A stretch of 64,000 nucleotides of DNA. Source: Bradyrhizobium diazoefficiens (GTDB lineage: Bacteria > Pseudomonadota > Alphaproteobacteria > Rhizobiales > Xanthobacteraceae). How positions within the stretch are numbered: position 1 is the stretch's first letter; the number at the start of each line of letters is the position of its first letter. Below are positions 55,371 to 63,470 of the stretch, piece by piece. The notes under the pieces were generated by a model. The model saw nothing but the letters and a program-made list of their open reading frames with translations. It did no database searches and had not been told where the DNA came from. The position numbers and the translations under genes are program-made. The stretch is taken from assembly GCF_016612535.1 (NCBI RefSeq), contig NZ_JAENXS010000001.1, forward strand, positions 1,178,001 to 1,242,000. Direction: 5' to 3'.

Positions 55371-55410
55371 TGGGACGAAGCCTGAGAAGATGGGACGAAG
55401 CCTGAGAAGA
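55371..55410. repeat. Exact 20-bp tandem duplication at the translation start
   Basis: TGGGACGAAGCCTGAGAAGA occurs twice in a row (55371-55390, 55391-55410). Each copy carries GAGAAG directly before an ATG. The first ATG (55390) opens a seven-codon frame whose TGA overlaps the second ATG (55410) as ATGA, so the duplication created a small leader frame in front of the next gene. Confidence 0.85.
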
Positions 55411-56300
55411 TGACCCGGTTTGACGGCGCCATGTCGCCAGCCTTCGAGATCGTGGAGCCCGCCGAGTGGCGCGCGCCTGTTATCTTCAACTCGCCCCATT
55501 CCGGCTCGACCTATCCGGACGAATTCCTGAGCGCCTCGCGGATCGACCTGCCGCAACTGCGGCGGTCGGAAGATTCCTTCATGGACGAGCTGATCGGCCA
55601 TTTGAGCGAACGCGGCTTTCCGACCGTGCGGGTCAACTTTCCCCGCTCCTATGTCGACGTCAACCGCGAGCCCTATGAGCTCGACCCCCGCATGTTCACC
55701 GGCCGGCTGCCGAGCTTTGCCAACACCCGCTCAATGCGGGTCGCGGGTGGCCTTGGTACCATTCCGCGCGTGGTCGGTGACGGCCAGGAGATCTACCGCG
55801 ACCGCATCCTGGTCGACGACGCGCTGGCGCGGATCGAGACGCTGTACAAGCCCTATCATCGCGCGCTGCGCCGGCTGATCAACAAGGTGCACCAGATGTT
55901 CGGCACCGTGGTGCTGGTCGACTGCCATTCGATGCCATCGGTCGGGGTCTCGCGCGACGAGCCGCGCCGGCCGGACATCGTGATCGGCGACCGCTACGGC
56001 ACGAGCTGCACACCGCTCCTCCCTGACAGGGTCGAGGAAACCATGACCGCGCTCGGCTATTCGGTCGGCCGCAACAAGCCCTACGCCGGCGGTTTCATCA
56101 CCGAACATTACGGTAACCCGGCGAGCGGCCTGCACGCGGTCCAGCTCGAGCTCAACCGCGCGATCTACATGGACGAACGGCGGCGCGAGCGCGGCCCACG
56201 CTTTGCGCAAGTGGCAAGCGACTTCGGCATCCTCGCCGACGTGCTGGCGACCACGATCCCGTTCGGCGATCTCGGCCCGTTCCAGGCTGCGGCGGAATAG
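55410..56300 (+). CDS. N-formylglutamate amidohydrolase family protein
   Basis: 296 residues. Family words include IFNSPHSGSTYPDEFL (near 28), RVNFPRSYVDVNREPYELDP (near 73), VLVDCHSMPSVG (near 167) and YAGGFITEHYGNPASGLHAV (near 227), with metal-binding histidines in PHSG and DCHS. The reaction in histidine breakdown is N-formylglutamate to glutamate and formate, but no hut genes are near and these paralogues often have other N-formyl or N-acyl substrates. Start at 55410 depends on the duplicated GAGAAG; ATG 55431 is an alternative. Confidence 0.9.
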   Translation: MTRFDGAMSPAFEIVEPAEWRAPVIFNSPHSGSTYPDEFLSASRIDLPQLRRSEDSFMDELIGHLSERGFPTVRVNFPRSYVDVNREPYELDPRMFTGRLPSFANTRSMRVAGGLGTIPRVVGDGQEIYRDRILVDDALARIETLYKPYHRALRRLINKVHQMFGTVVLVDCHSMPSVGVSRDEPRRPDIVIGDRYGTSCTPLLPDRVEETMTALGYSVGRNKPYAGGFITEHYGNPASGLHAVQLELNRAIYMDERRRERGPRFAQVASDFGILADVLATTIPFGDLGPFQAAAE

Positions 56301-56402
56301 ACGAAAGCTTTTTCTTCGAACGATCGCGTCGTCTGCGATTGGCGCGAATGCGTTTTCGCTTCGCGACGTATCGCGCGCAAAACTGAAAACAGGCGACATA
56401 AG

Positions 56403-56435
56403 AAAAAAGGGCCGCTTCTGATGAAGAAGCGGCCC
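56403..56435 (-). terminator. Rho-independent terminator of the candidate small RNA
   Basis: GGGCCGCTTC and GAAGCGGCCC (56409-56418, 56426-56435) pair perfectly around a seven-base loop. On the minus strand the stem is followed by TTTTTT (56408-56403). There is no T-run on the plus side, so it does not serve the upstream plus-strand gene. Confidence 0.85.
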
Positions 56436-56493
56436 AAGTCTAGGGAGGAAACGCCCAAGGAGGGCAGCGGTAACGCGAGAAGCGCTACCGCAC
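56403..56493 (-). ncRNA. Candidate trans-acting small RNA with anti-Shine-Dalgarno motifs
   Basis: Reading the minus strand, a promoter-like TTGCAC-N17-CATATT (56528 to 56500) predicts a start near 56493. The roughly 90-base product would hold a hairpin (56490-56468, CGGTAGCG...CGTTACCG), a short hairpin GCCC-TCCTT-GGGC (56465-56453) presenting UCCUU in its loop, a single-stranded TTTCCTCCCTAGAC (around 56448-56443), and a ten-base-pair terminator stem with six T. The exposed UCCUU and CCUCCC are what riboregulators use to block ribosome sites. No coding gene precedes the terminator on this strand, so it needs another transcript. Family not identified. Confidence 0.65.
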
Positions 56494-56499
56494 CGCAAC

Positions 56500-56528
56500 A
56501 ATATGCGGCCGCGCCGCACAAAGTGCAA
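56500..56528 (-). promoter_or_regulatory. Candidate sigma70-type promoter for the small RNA
   Basis: Minus strand: -35 TTGCAC (56528-56523), 17-base spacer, -10 CATATT (56505-56500). Placement leads directly to the hairpin-rich stretch that ends at the terminator. Confidence 0.55.
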
Positions 56529-56830
56529 GGGCTTTTGAGCCGTTTCCCATGCAAAACGCACATGGCTCATTTGCTTATAGAGAAACCCAGATTCAGTTTC
56601 TTTGATAAGGAAATTCAATGGGTTGATAGTCATTTGCATACCAACGAGGCATCCTCGGAACTAAGTATTCAACTCAATGATCGATATTTGGCCAGCATAT
56701 GGCTTGGATGAGGCAGCCGGCATCCGCATGCAAAATACCAGGGCGCAAATCCAACACAGCGCTGCACGCGTGAGGCGATTTGAGCTAGGCAGATGTGAGC
56801 TTCACCCGACTTTCGTTTTGAGGATACGCC
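56529..56830. other. AT-rich intergenic region without a recognised gene
   Basis: This stretch has clearly lower GC than its surroundings. An open plus-strand frame at 56421-56711 starts inside the terminator stem, lacks the genome's codon bias and has no ribosome site. The region probably carries the promoter of the phosphatase gene at 56831 and sequence upstream of the small RNA. Confidence 0.5.
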
Positions 56831-57613
56831 GTGACGGTGATCGATTTCTCCGCCTTCATCGGACGGCTCGCCACTGCCTCCGGCGAAACAATCCTGCCGT
56901 TCTTCCGTACCTCGCTGTCGATCGACGACAAGAGCAAGACCAAGGATTTCGATCCCGTCACTGAAGCCGACCGCGCCGCGGAGGCCGTGATGCGGCGGCT
57001 GATCAAGGCCAACTTCCCCCAGCACGGCATCGTCGGCGAGGAATTCGGCAATGAGCGTGAGGACTCAGATTATGTCTGGGTGCTCGATCCCATCGACGGC
57101 ACGAAATCCTTCATCGGCGGCTTTCCGATCTGGGGCACGCTGATCGCGCTCCTGCACAAGGGCGCGCCGGTGTACGGCATGATGCACCAGCCCTTCATCG
57201 GCGAGCGCTTCTCCGGCGACAACGGCTCGGCCAACTATAAAGGTCCCTCCGGCGAGCGCCGGCTCCAGGTCCGCCGCTGCGCCTCGCTGTCGGAAGCAAC
57301 CACCTACACCACCAGCCCGCTGCTGATGAACGAGCACGATCGCGCCATTTTCGGCCGCATCGAAAAGGGTGCGCGGCTGTCGCGCTACGGCGGCGACTGC
57401 TACTCCTATTGCATGCTGGCGGCCGGCCATGTCGATCTCGTGGTCGAGACCGAGCTGAAGCCTTACGACATCGCAGCGCTGATCCCGATCGTGACCGGCG
57501 CCGGCGGCGTCGTCACGACCTGGGAAGGCAAGCCGGCCCAGGGCGGCGGCCGTATCGTCGCGGCCGGCGACGCAAGAGTTCACGAAGAAGCACTGAAACT
57601 GCTCAACGGATAG
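56831..57613 (+). CDS. hisN: Inositol monophosphatase family phosphatase, HisN-like histidinol-phosphatase
   Basis: 260 residues from GTG 56831. Metal motifs: GEEFGNE (near 76), VLDPIDGTKSFIGGFPIWGT (near 87-106) and the C-terminal KPYDIAALIPIVTGAGGVVT. FIGGFPIWGTLIAL is characteristic of the HisN/IMPase-type histidinol-phosphate phosphatases of alphaproteobacteria rather than of SuhB or CysQ. It would convert histidinol phosphate to histidinol with Mg. Not in a his operon here, as is usual for hisN. Confidence 0.85.
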   Translation: MTVIDFSAFIGRLATASGETILPFFRTSLSIDDKSKTKDFDPVTEADRAAEAVMRRLIKANFPQHGIVGEEFGNEREDSDYVWVLDPIDGTKSFIGGFPIWGTLIALLHKGAPVYGMMHQPFIGERFSGDNGSANYKGPSGERRLQVRRCASLSEATTYTTSPLLMNEHDRAIFGRIEKGARLSRYGGDCYSYCMLAAGHVDLVVETELKPYDIAALIPIVTGAGGVVTTWEGKPAQGGGRIVAAGDARVHEEALKLLNG

Positions 57614-57631
57614 GCCGACTTATTTGTTCGC

Positions 57632-57676
57632 GCATGATCCTATCGGAAAACCGCTGCACACTTTTCCGGATCATGC
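57632..57676. repeat. GCATGATC...GATCATGC palindromic repeat, copy A
   Basis: GCATGATCC at the left and GGATCATGC at the right are exact complements; TCGGAAAACCGCTGCACAC lies between. A second copy in the same orientation is at 59590-59633. It lies 15 bases before the binding-protein gene, so it forms part of its leader. Confidence 0.85.
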
Positions 57677-57690
57677 TTCAGGGAGCTTGT

Positions 57691-58656
57691 ATGAAAAACT
57701 GGCGTAAGCTCTTCCTCGCAAACCTACTTCTGTTTCCCACCATCGCCTCCGCGCAGAATTTCCCGGCCAAGCCGATCAAGCTGATCGTGCCGTTCCCGGC
57801 CGGCGGCCCCAACGACATCATCGCCCGCGTCGTCGGCCAGCGCATGTCGGAACTGGCAGGACAGCCGGTCCTGATCGACAATCGCGGCGGCCAGGGCGGC
57901 GTGCTCGGCACCGACGCCGTCGCCAAGAGTGCGCCCGACGGCTACACCATCGCGATTTCCTCTGCCGGCGCGCTCGCGATCAGCCCGAGCATGGAGAGGG
58001 TCGCCTACGACACGCTGAATGATCTGACGCCGGTGACGCTGGTGGCGACCGTGCCGGAAATGCTGGTCGTGGCCGCCAACGTGCCGGCCAAGGACATCGG
58101 CGAGCTGATTGCGCTTGCGAAAGCGCAGCCCGGAAAACTCAACTTCGCCTCCTCCGGCCCTGGCAGCCTGCCGCATCTCGCCGGCGAATTGCTCAAGCTG
58201 ACGGCCAAGATTGACATCGTGCACGTGCCCTATCGCGGCGCCGCGCCCGCGGTGAACGACCTCCTGGGCCAGCAGGTGCAGATGACGTTCCTCGATCTCC
58301 CGGTGCTGCTGCCGCAGGTGAAGGCCGGCGCCCTGAAGCCGATCGCGGTCGGCTCGGTGGAACGCGCCCCGACCGCCCCCGACGTGCCGACCACGAAGGA
58401 AGCGGGCTTTCCCGATCTGCGCATCGAGAACTGGTACGGCATGATCGCGCCCAAGGGCACGCCGAAGGAGATAGTCACTGCGCTGCATGATCTCGCGACA
58501 AAGGCCATGGCGGACCCCGCGGTGAAGGAGAAGCTCGCGGCCCAAGGCGCGACGCTGATCGGGGACGAGCCGGAGCATTTTCGCGCATTCATTGAGGACG
58601 AGACCAAGAAGTGGGCGAAGGTGATCAAGGACGCCGGCGTGGAGACGGCGAAGTAG
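57691..58656 (+). CDS. Tripartite tricarboxylate transporter (Bug family) substrate-binding protein
   Basis: 321 residues. Signal peptide at about 1-22 (KNWRKLFLANLLLFPTIASA). Bug family words: KPIKLIVPFPAGGPNDIIAR at the mature start, IDNRGGQGGVLGTDAVAKSA, and VPYRGAAPAVNDLLGQQVQ. These periplasmic proteins bind carboxylates or related ligands; membrane components TctA/TctB are absent, as is common for the many orphan Bug proteins. GGGAGC precedes ATG 57691. Converges on the LysR gene at 58671, a common partner. Confidence 0.92.
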   Translation: MKNWRKLFLANLLLFPTIASAQNFPAKPIKLIVPFPAGGPNDIIARVVGQRMSELAGQPVLIDNRGGQGGVLGTDAVAKSAPDGYTIAISSAGALAISPSMERVAYDTLNDLTPVTLVATVPEMLVVAANVPAKDIGELIALAKAQPGKLNFASSGPGSLPHLAGELLKLTAKIDIVHVPYRGAAPAVNDLLGQQVQMTFLDLPVLLPQVKAGALKPIAVGSVERAPTAPDVPTTKEAGFPDLRIENWYGMIAPKGTPKEIVTALHDLATKAMADPAVKEKLAAQGATLIGDEPEHFRAFIEDETKKWAKVIKDAGVETAK

Positions 58657-58670
58657 CTCTCCCCCTTCCC

Positions 58671-59561
58671 TCACACCGCCGCCGCCCGCAGATGCTCCAC
58701 CAGCATCTTGGCCGGCCGCGGCAGCGTCTTGAAATTTCGCGCGCAGATCACGAGGCGGCGGTTGGCCCAGGCATCGCGCAGGCGCACCATGGCGAGCGGC
58801 ATCAGCTTGGCGCAGCGGCGGGCAGCGGCTTCGGGGACCAGCGCAACGCCGACATCGGCTGAGACCAACTGGCAGATCGCATCGAAATCGCGCAACCGCG
58901 CACGGAAATGCGGGCGCATGCCGAGACGGGCGGCGTGCTTTGAAATATGCATTTGAAGCGCGGTGGCGCTGGTCAGCCCGACGAACTCGCAATCGCCCGC
59001 CTCCTGAAAGTCGATCTGGCGGCGGCCGGCAAACGGGCCTCGCCTGGACGTCACCAGCGTCAAGCGGTCCTCGCTGAACACAAAGCGCTCGATATGGTCG
59101 GGCAGCGCATGCTCGGCGGCGAAGCCGAGATCGGCCGCGCCGGCGGTGATCGCCGCCGCGATGTCGGTGCTCTCGCGCTCCTCGATGTCGATGGCGACGT
59201 CGCGATGCTCGCGCAGGAACCCGGCGAGCGCTTTCGGCAGATGCTCAGACAAGCCCGAGGTGTTGGCAAGGAAGTGCACGCTGGCGCGCACGCCGCTGGC
59301 AAAGCCGGCGAGATCGCCGCGCATGGCGTCAACCTGATGGATCACCAGCCGTGCATGGTCAAGCAGGCTTTCGCCCGCCGCAGTCAGCTCGACGCCACGG
59401 CGCCCGCGCTTGAGCAGGGCGACACCGAGCGCATCCTCGAGGCCCTTGATCCGCGCGCTGGCGGAGGCCAGCGCCAAATGCGACCGTTCCGCGCCGCGGG
59501 TGATGCTGCGGCGGTCGGCGACCGCGATGAAGAGCTGGAGATCGACGAGGTCGAAGCGCAC
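58671..59561 (-). CDS. LysR family transcriptional regulator
   Basis: 296 residues from GTG 59561, which has GGAGGA seven bases upstream; a TTG at 59576 would overlap that ribosome site. The HTH reads LQLFIAVADRRSITRGAERS, ASARIKGLEDALGVALLKRG, and the effector domain begins SVHFLANTSGLSEHLP. Probably regulates the Bug-protein gene it faces or the TauE-type transporter behind it (59714, divergent). Confidence 0.92.
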   Translation of the reverse strand: MRFDLVDLQLFIAVADRRSITRGAERSHLALASASARIKGLEDALGVALLKRGRRGVELTAAGESLLDHARLVIHQVDAMRGDLAGFASGVRASVHFLANTSGLSEHLPKALAGFLREHRDVAIDIEERESTDIAAAITAGAADLGFAAEHALPDHIERFVFSEDRLTLVTSRRGPFAGRRQIDFQEAGDCEFVGLTSATALQMHISKHAARLGMRPHFRARLRDFDAICQLVSADVGVALVPEAAARRCAKLMPLAMVRLRDAWANRRLVICARNFKTLPRPAKMLVEHLRAAAV

Positions 59562-59589
59562 GCAGGTTTCCTCCAAACTTATTGTTTGA

Positions 59590-59633
59590 GCATGATCTTT
59601 TCGGAAAACCGCTGCGCACTTTCCGCATCATGC
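59590..59633. repeat. GCATGATC...GATCATGC-type palindromic repeat, copy B
   Basis: Same orientation and core (TCGGAAAACCGCTGCGCAC) as copy A at 57632, with outer arms GCATGATC and CATCATGC. It lies just upstream of the LysR gene. The two copies bracket the Bug-protein and LysR genes. Confidence 0.85.
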
Positions 59634-59713
59634 TCTAGCCTTCGTCATGGACGAAGGCTGTCTCCGTAACCTCCAGATTGTGCCGGAGCGCGGCTTCGGT
59701 CAATGTGGCCCGC

Positions 59714-60466
59714 ATGATTGACCCGCTTCTCATCCTCGTCGCCGCCGTCTTTTTGGTCGCCGGCTTCGTCAAGGGTGTCGTCGGGCTCGGCCTGCCGACC
59801 GTGTCCATGGGCCTGCTCGCGGTGAACATGGCGCCCAGCCGCGCGATCGCGATCGTGATCGTGCCCGCCATCGTCACCAACATCTGGCAGACTTTTGTTG
59901 GCCCCCATTTGCGCGACATCCTCAAGCGGTTGTGGCCGCTGATGATCGGCACCGTGATCGGATGCTGGCTCAATGCCGGCGCGTTGACGGGCCCCTATGC
60001 CCGCTACGGCACCGTGGTGCTCGGCATCCTCTTGGTGATCTACGCCATCATCGGCCTCAGCAAGTTCAAGTTCCACGTCGCGCCGCGGAACGAGAAATGG
60101 GTTGGCGGCGTGGTCGGCGTGATCACTGGCGTGATCTCGGCCTCGACAGGCGTGCAGGTGATCCCCTCGATGCCGTTCATGCAGGCGATCGGCATGGAGA
60201 AGGACGAGCTGGTGCAGGCGCTCGGCGTGTTCTTCACCACCGCAACGCTGGCGCTTGCCTTCAATCTCACCGCCGACGGCCTGCTGACGCCAGCCAATGC
60301 CGTGCCGGGCGCCGTCGCCATGGCGATGGCCTTTGCCGGCATGTTCGTGGGACAGTCGGTGCGGGCAAAAATGCCAGCGGAAGCGTTCCGCCGCTGGTTC
60401 CTGGTCGCGATGATCCTGCTCGGGGTTTATCTCGCCGGCAGCGCGCTGCTGAAGGAGCTGGTTTAA
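59714..60466 (+). CDS. TauE/SafE family sulfite/anion exporter
   Basis: 250 residues with about eight membrane helices in two similar halves. The first contains FVKGVVGLGLPTVSMGLLAV, the second GVVGVITGVISASTGVQVIP, the repeated signature of TauE/SafE transporters. Substrate could be sulfite, sulfoacetate or another organosulfur anion. ATG 59714 gives a protein that starts directly in helix 1; an upstream start at 59678 is less likely. Confidence 0.9.
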   Translation: MIDPLLILVAAVFLVAGFVKGVVGLGLPTVSMGLLAVNMAPSRAIAIVIVPAIVTNIWQTFVGPHLRDILKRLWPLMIGTVIGCWLNAGALTGPYARYGTVVLGILLVIYAIIGLSKFKFHVAPRNEKWVGGVVGVITGVISASTGVQVIPSMPFMQAIGMEKDELVQALGVFFTTATLALAFNLTADGLLTPANAVPGAVAMAMAFAGMFVGQSVRAKMPAEAFRRWFLVAMILLGVYLAGSALLKELV

Positions 60467-60478
60467 AAGCAGTGGGAT

Positions 60479-60617
60479 CGTAGGGTGGGTTAGCCCTGCA
60501 GATGCGCAAAGCGCATCTGCTCGGCGTAACCCACCACTTCGTTCCGCGATCGCCGAAGCATGGTGGGTTACGCCAGCGGACTGCGCTTCGCGCAGCCGCA
60601 GGGCTAACCCACCTACG
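60479..60617. repeat. REP-like palindrome, GTAGGGTGGGTTA family (copy 2)
   Basis: GTAGGTGGGTTAGCCC-type outer arms face each other; inner stems are CAGATGCGC-AAA-GCGCATCTG and GCGCTTCGCGC. The GGTGGGTTACG and CGTAACCCACC words are shared with the copy at 17372. It lies between convergent genes. Confidence 0.85.
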
Positions 60618-60627
60618 CAGCCCTCAC

Positions 60628-61260
60628 CTAGCGCGTCTCCAGCATGGCGACGCGGATGCCGAGATAAATGAAGAGGCCGCCCAGGGCACGGTTGACCCAG
60701 GCGACCACGCCCTCCGAGGTCCGCAAGCGGTTGGCGGCCCTCGCCGCGAACGCCGCCAGCACCAGGCACCACAGCGTTCCCGTGCAGATGAAGATCAGGC
60801 CCAGCGTCAGGAAGGCAAGCGGCTTGTGAGCCGCATCGGCTGCGACGAATTGCGGCAGGAAGGCCAGGAAGAACAGCGCGACCTTGGGATTGAGCGCGTT
60901 GGTGAAGACACCCTGGAGGAAGACCCGCCGCAGCGAGCTCCGCTCGACCTCGTCCTTGACCGCCGCAAGCCGCGGCCGCGACCACAGCATCTGAAGGCCG
61001 GTCAGGACGAGATAGGCGGCGCCAACCAGCTTCAGGATCGAGAAGGCGGTGGACGAGGCCATCAAAAGCGCCGAAAGGCCGATCGCCGCGCCCGCGACAT
61101 GGAAAAAGCAGCCGCAACTGATGCCGAAGGCGGCCGCCGCCCCGCCGCGCCAGCCCATCTGCATGCTGCGGCCGATGACATAGACCGTATCCGGCCCCGG
61201 CGTGATGTTGAGCAGCACGCCCGAGAGGATGAAGAGCCAGATTTCGTGAATGCCCAACAT
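60628..61260 (-). CDS. LysE family amino-acid/homoserine-lactone exporter
   Basis: 210 residues, six membrane helices. The LysE/RhtB signature ITPGPDTVYVIGRSMQMGWR near residue 20 and ALNPKVALFFLAFLPQFV near 122 are intact. Exports amino acids or related compounds. ATG 61260 follows GGGAG; an upstream ATG at 61296 adds an unlikely charged leader. Confidence 0.92.
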   Translation of the reverse strand: MLGIHEIWLFILSGVLLNITPGPDTVYVIGRSMQMGWRGGAAAAFGISCGCFFHVAGAAIGLSALLMASSTAFSILKLVGAAYLVLTGLQMLWSRPRLAAVKDEVERSSLRRVFLQGVFTNALNPKVALFFLAFLPQFVAADAAHKPLAFLTLGLIFICTGTLWCLVLAAFAARAANRLRTSEGVVAWVNRALGGLFIYLGIRVAMLETR

Positions 61261-61480
61261 GTGAGAGGCTCCCGCCGCCCAGCGGGGCGGTCTCAAGGGC
61301 TTAATCGGTCAGTACCCCGCCGTCCACCGCCGGAATTGCGTGGGATTTGCCTCGAATTTGCAATGCGGATCATACTTTCACTCGGCATCATCTGCTCTAT
61401 AAAGACCTCGTTCTTGAAATGCGGGATTCGCGGGCTGCTGCCATGCGGTGGCTGTCCCTTTCCCTTGGAGCTCCGAGGAT

Positions 61481-63271
61481 ATGGAAAGACGTCTGGCCGC
61501 CATTGTCTGCGCCGATGTCGCCGGCTATTCGCGGATGATGGGCAGTGACGAGGCCGGCACCCACGCCGCCTTCAAGGCCCATCGCAGCGCGATCAACCCG
61601 ATCATCCTCAATCATGGCGGCCGCGTCGTCAAAAACACCGGCGACGGCTTCCTGCTCGAATTCCCCTCTATCGTCGGTGCCACCGAGGCCGCGATCGCGA
61701 TGCAGGTGCTGATGGCGGAGCGCAATCACCATCTGCCCGCCGACCGCGCCATGCAGTTCCGCCTCGGCATCCATATGGGTGACGTCATCGCCGACGAGGG
61801 CGAGGTGTTCGGTGACGACGTCAACATCGCCGTCCGCCTCGAATCGGTGGCGAGCCCCGGCGGGTTCGCGATCTCGACCAAGGCCTACAAGGAAGCGAGC
61901 AAGCACCTCACTGTGCCGCTGGTCGATGGCGGCAATCACCGCTTCAAGAACATCAAGGATCCGGTCGGGGTCTTCACCTGGTCGCCGGAGGGTGCGCAGG
62001 CCGCGCAGGTTATGGATGTCCCGGCCCTGGCGCAGCAATACCGCACCGCGATCGTCGGCGTGCTGCCGTTTGCCAATCTCAGCGACGCCCAGGATGAATA
62101 TTTCTCCGATGGCCTGACCGAGGATCTGATCCACGCGCTGTCGCTGCAATCCTTCTACCGCGTGCTGAGCCGCAACTCGACTTTCACCTACAAGGGCAAG
62201 AACGCGAGCACCCGCGTGATCGCGCGCGAGATCGACGCCAGCTATCTGATCCAGGGTTCGGTGCGGCGCGCCGGCGCCAAGATCCGCGTCACCGCCGAGC
62301 TGATCGCGCCGGAGACCGGCGAGCAGCTCTGGACCGGCCGCTACGACCGCGACATCGGCGACCTGTTCGCGATGCAGGACGAGATCACCACCAATCTGTC
62401 CGCGGCCATCGCCACCGAGATCGTCCGGGCCGAGGCATCCGCGCCCGCACGCCCGACCACGGACGTCACGGCGTGGGACCGCTTCCTGAAAGGCCTGTCG
62501 CATTATTACCGGCAGACCAAGGAGGATCTGAGCACGGCCGTCGACCTGTTCCGGGAGGCGATCGCGCTCGATCCCAAACTGTCGATCGCGCATGCCTATC
62601 TCGCCACGATCCAGATCCAGAGCATCCAGTTCGGCTGGGTCAAAGGCACGCGCGAGATGTGGAGCGAGGCGATGCGGCTTGCCGAAACCAGCGTCCGCCT
62701 CGACCCGCGCTCCTCCTTTGCGTTTTCGATCCTGTCCTGGGCGCACGCAATGGAAGGCCACGACGAGGCGGCGATGGACGCCGCCAAGCGCGCCGTTGCC
62801 CTCAACCCCTACGACATGGGTGCGCGCGGCGTGCTCGGCATCTGCCATTTCGTCATCGGCGAGCACCGTCAGGCGATCGAGCTGTTCTCGATGGCCGCAC
62901 AGCGCGACAACAGCGACCCGCGTTATCAATGGGCGGCGCTGAACGCCTTCAGCCACTATCTCGTCGGCCAGTATGACGCGACGCTGTCGTGGGCCCGCGA
63001 GCAGCTCTACGTCAACCCGAACCACATGCAGGCACTCGCGATCCGCGCCGCGGCACTCGCGCAGTTGGGGCGGACCGGCGAGGCGAGCGAAGCCACCGGC
63101 GTGCTGATGGGCAACTACCCGACCCTGAATGTCGACCGTCACTTGCGGAATTTTCACTGGAAGCGGCTCGAGGACATCGCACATTATCGCGAAGGGCTGC
63201 TGAAGGCGGGCGTCCCGGCCAGCAAGCTCACCTTGGTCCAGAGCGACGTCAGACGCGCCGCCGAATCCTGA
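61481..63271 (+). CDS. Class III adenylate/guanylate cyclase with TolB-like and TPR domains
   Basis: 596 residues. The cyclase domain (about 1-165) has metal aspartates in AAIVCADVAGYSRMM and KNTGDGFLLEF, and the transition-state region GDDVNIAVRLESVASPGG. A middle domain (about 190-325; VGVLPFANLSDAQDEYFSDG, SYLIQGSVRRAGAKIRVTAE) resembles the TolB/FlgO-like segment usual in these proteins. TPR-type helical repeats fill 335-590 (DLFREAIALDPKLSIAHAYL, AAKRAVALNPYDMGARGVLG). No membrane helix is evident. It makes cAMP or cGMP; many rhizobial genomes carry dozens of such genes. GAGG precedes ATG 61481. Confidence 0.93.
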   Translation: MERRLAAIVCADVAGYSRMMGSDEAGTHAAFKAHRSAINPIILNHGGRVVKNTGDGFLLEFPSIVGATEAAIAMQVLMAERNHHLPADRAMQFRLGIHMGDVIADEGEVFGDDVNIAVRLESVASPGGFAISTKAYKEASKHLTVPLVDGGNHRFKNIKDPVGVFTWSPEGAQAAQVMDVPALAQQYRTAIVGVLPFANLSDAQDEYFSDGLTEDLIHALSLQSFYRVLSRNSTFTYKGKNASTRVIAREIDASYLIQGSVRRAGAKIRVTAELIAPETGEQLWTGRYDRDIGDLFAMQDEITTNLSAAIATEIVRAEASAPARPTTDVTAWDRFLKGLSHYYRQTKEDLSTAVDLFREAIALDPKLSIAHAYLATIQIQSIQFGWVKGTREMWSEAMRLAETSVRLDPRSSFAFSILSWAHAMEGHDEAAMDAAKRAVALNPYDMGARGVLGICHFVIGEHRQAIELFSMAAQRDNSDPRYQWAALNAFSHYLVGQYDATLSWAREQLYVNPNHMQALAIRAAALAQLGRTGEASEATGVLMGNYPTLNVDRHLRNFHWKRLEDIAHYREGLLKAGVPASKLTLVQSDVRRAAES

Positions 63272-63470
63272 CGGCCCGATCCTGAGGGTCGCTTTGTGCG
63301 CGCGCTGCGACCTCATCCCCCGCGTTATTGACACAAGGGTGAATTCGGCCACACTTCGTTACACTCAGAAGTAGTATAGCTACACTGCGTCCGCTGTCTG
63401 TTTGTTAGGACTTTCCGCGCTGTATCGGCGCGGCCGCTTTTCGCGATTCGTTTGTTTCAGGAATTTGCCG

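Noticed and set aside
56409..56435. Hairpin as terminator of the plus-strand formylglutamate amidohydrolase gene
   Set aside because: No T-run follows on the plus strand; the T-run is on the minus side.
56421..56711. 96-codon plus-strand frame in the small-RNA region
   Set aside because: Starts inside the terminator stem, no ribosome site, no codon bias; the RNA interpretation explains the structure better.
61397..63352. 651-codon open frame on the minus strand
   Set aside because: Antisense to the cyclase-TPR gene; length is due to GC-rich codon structure.
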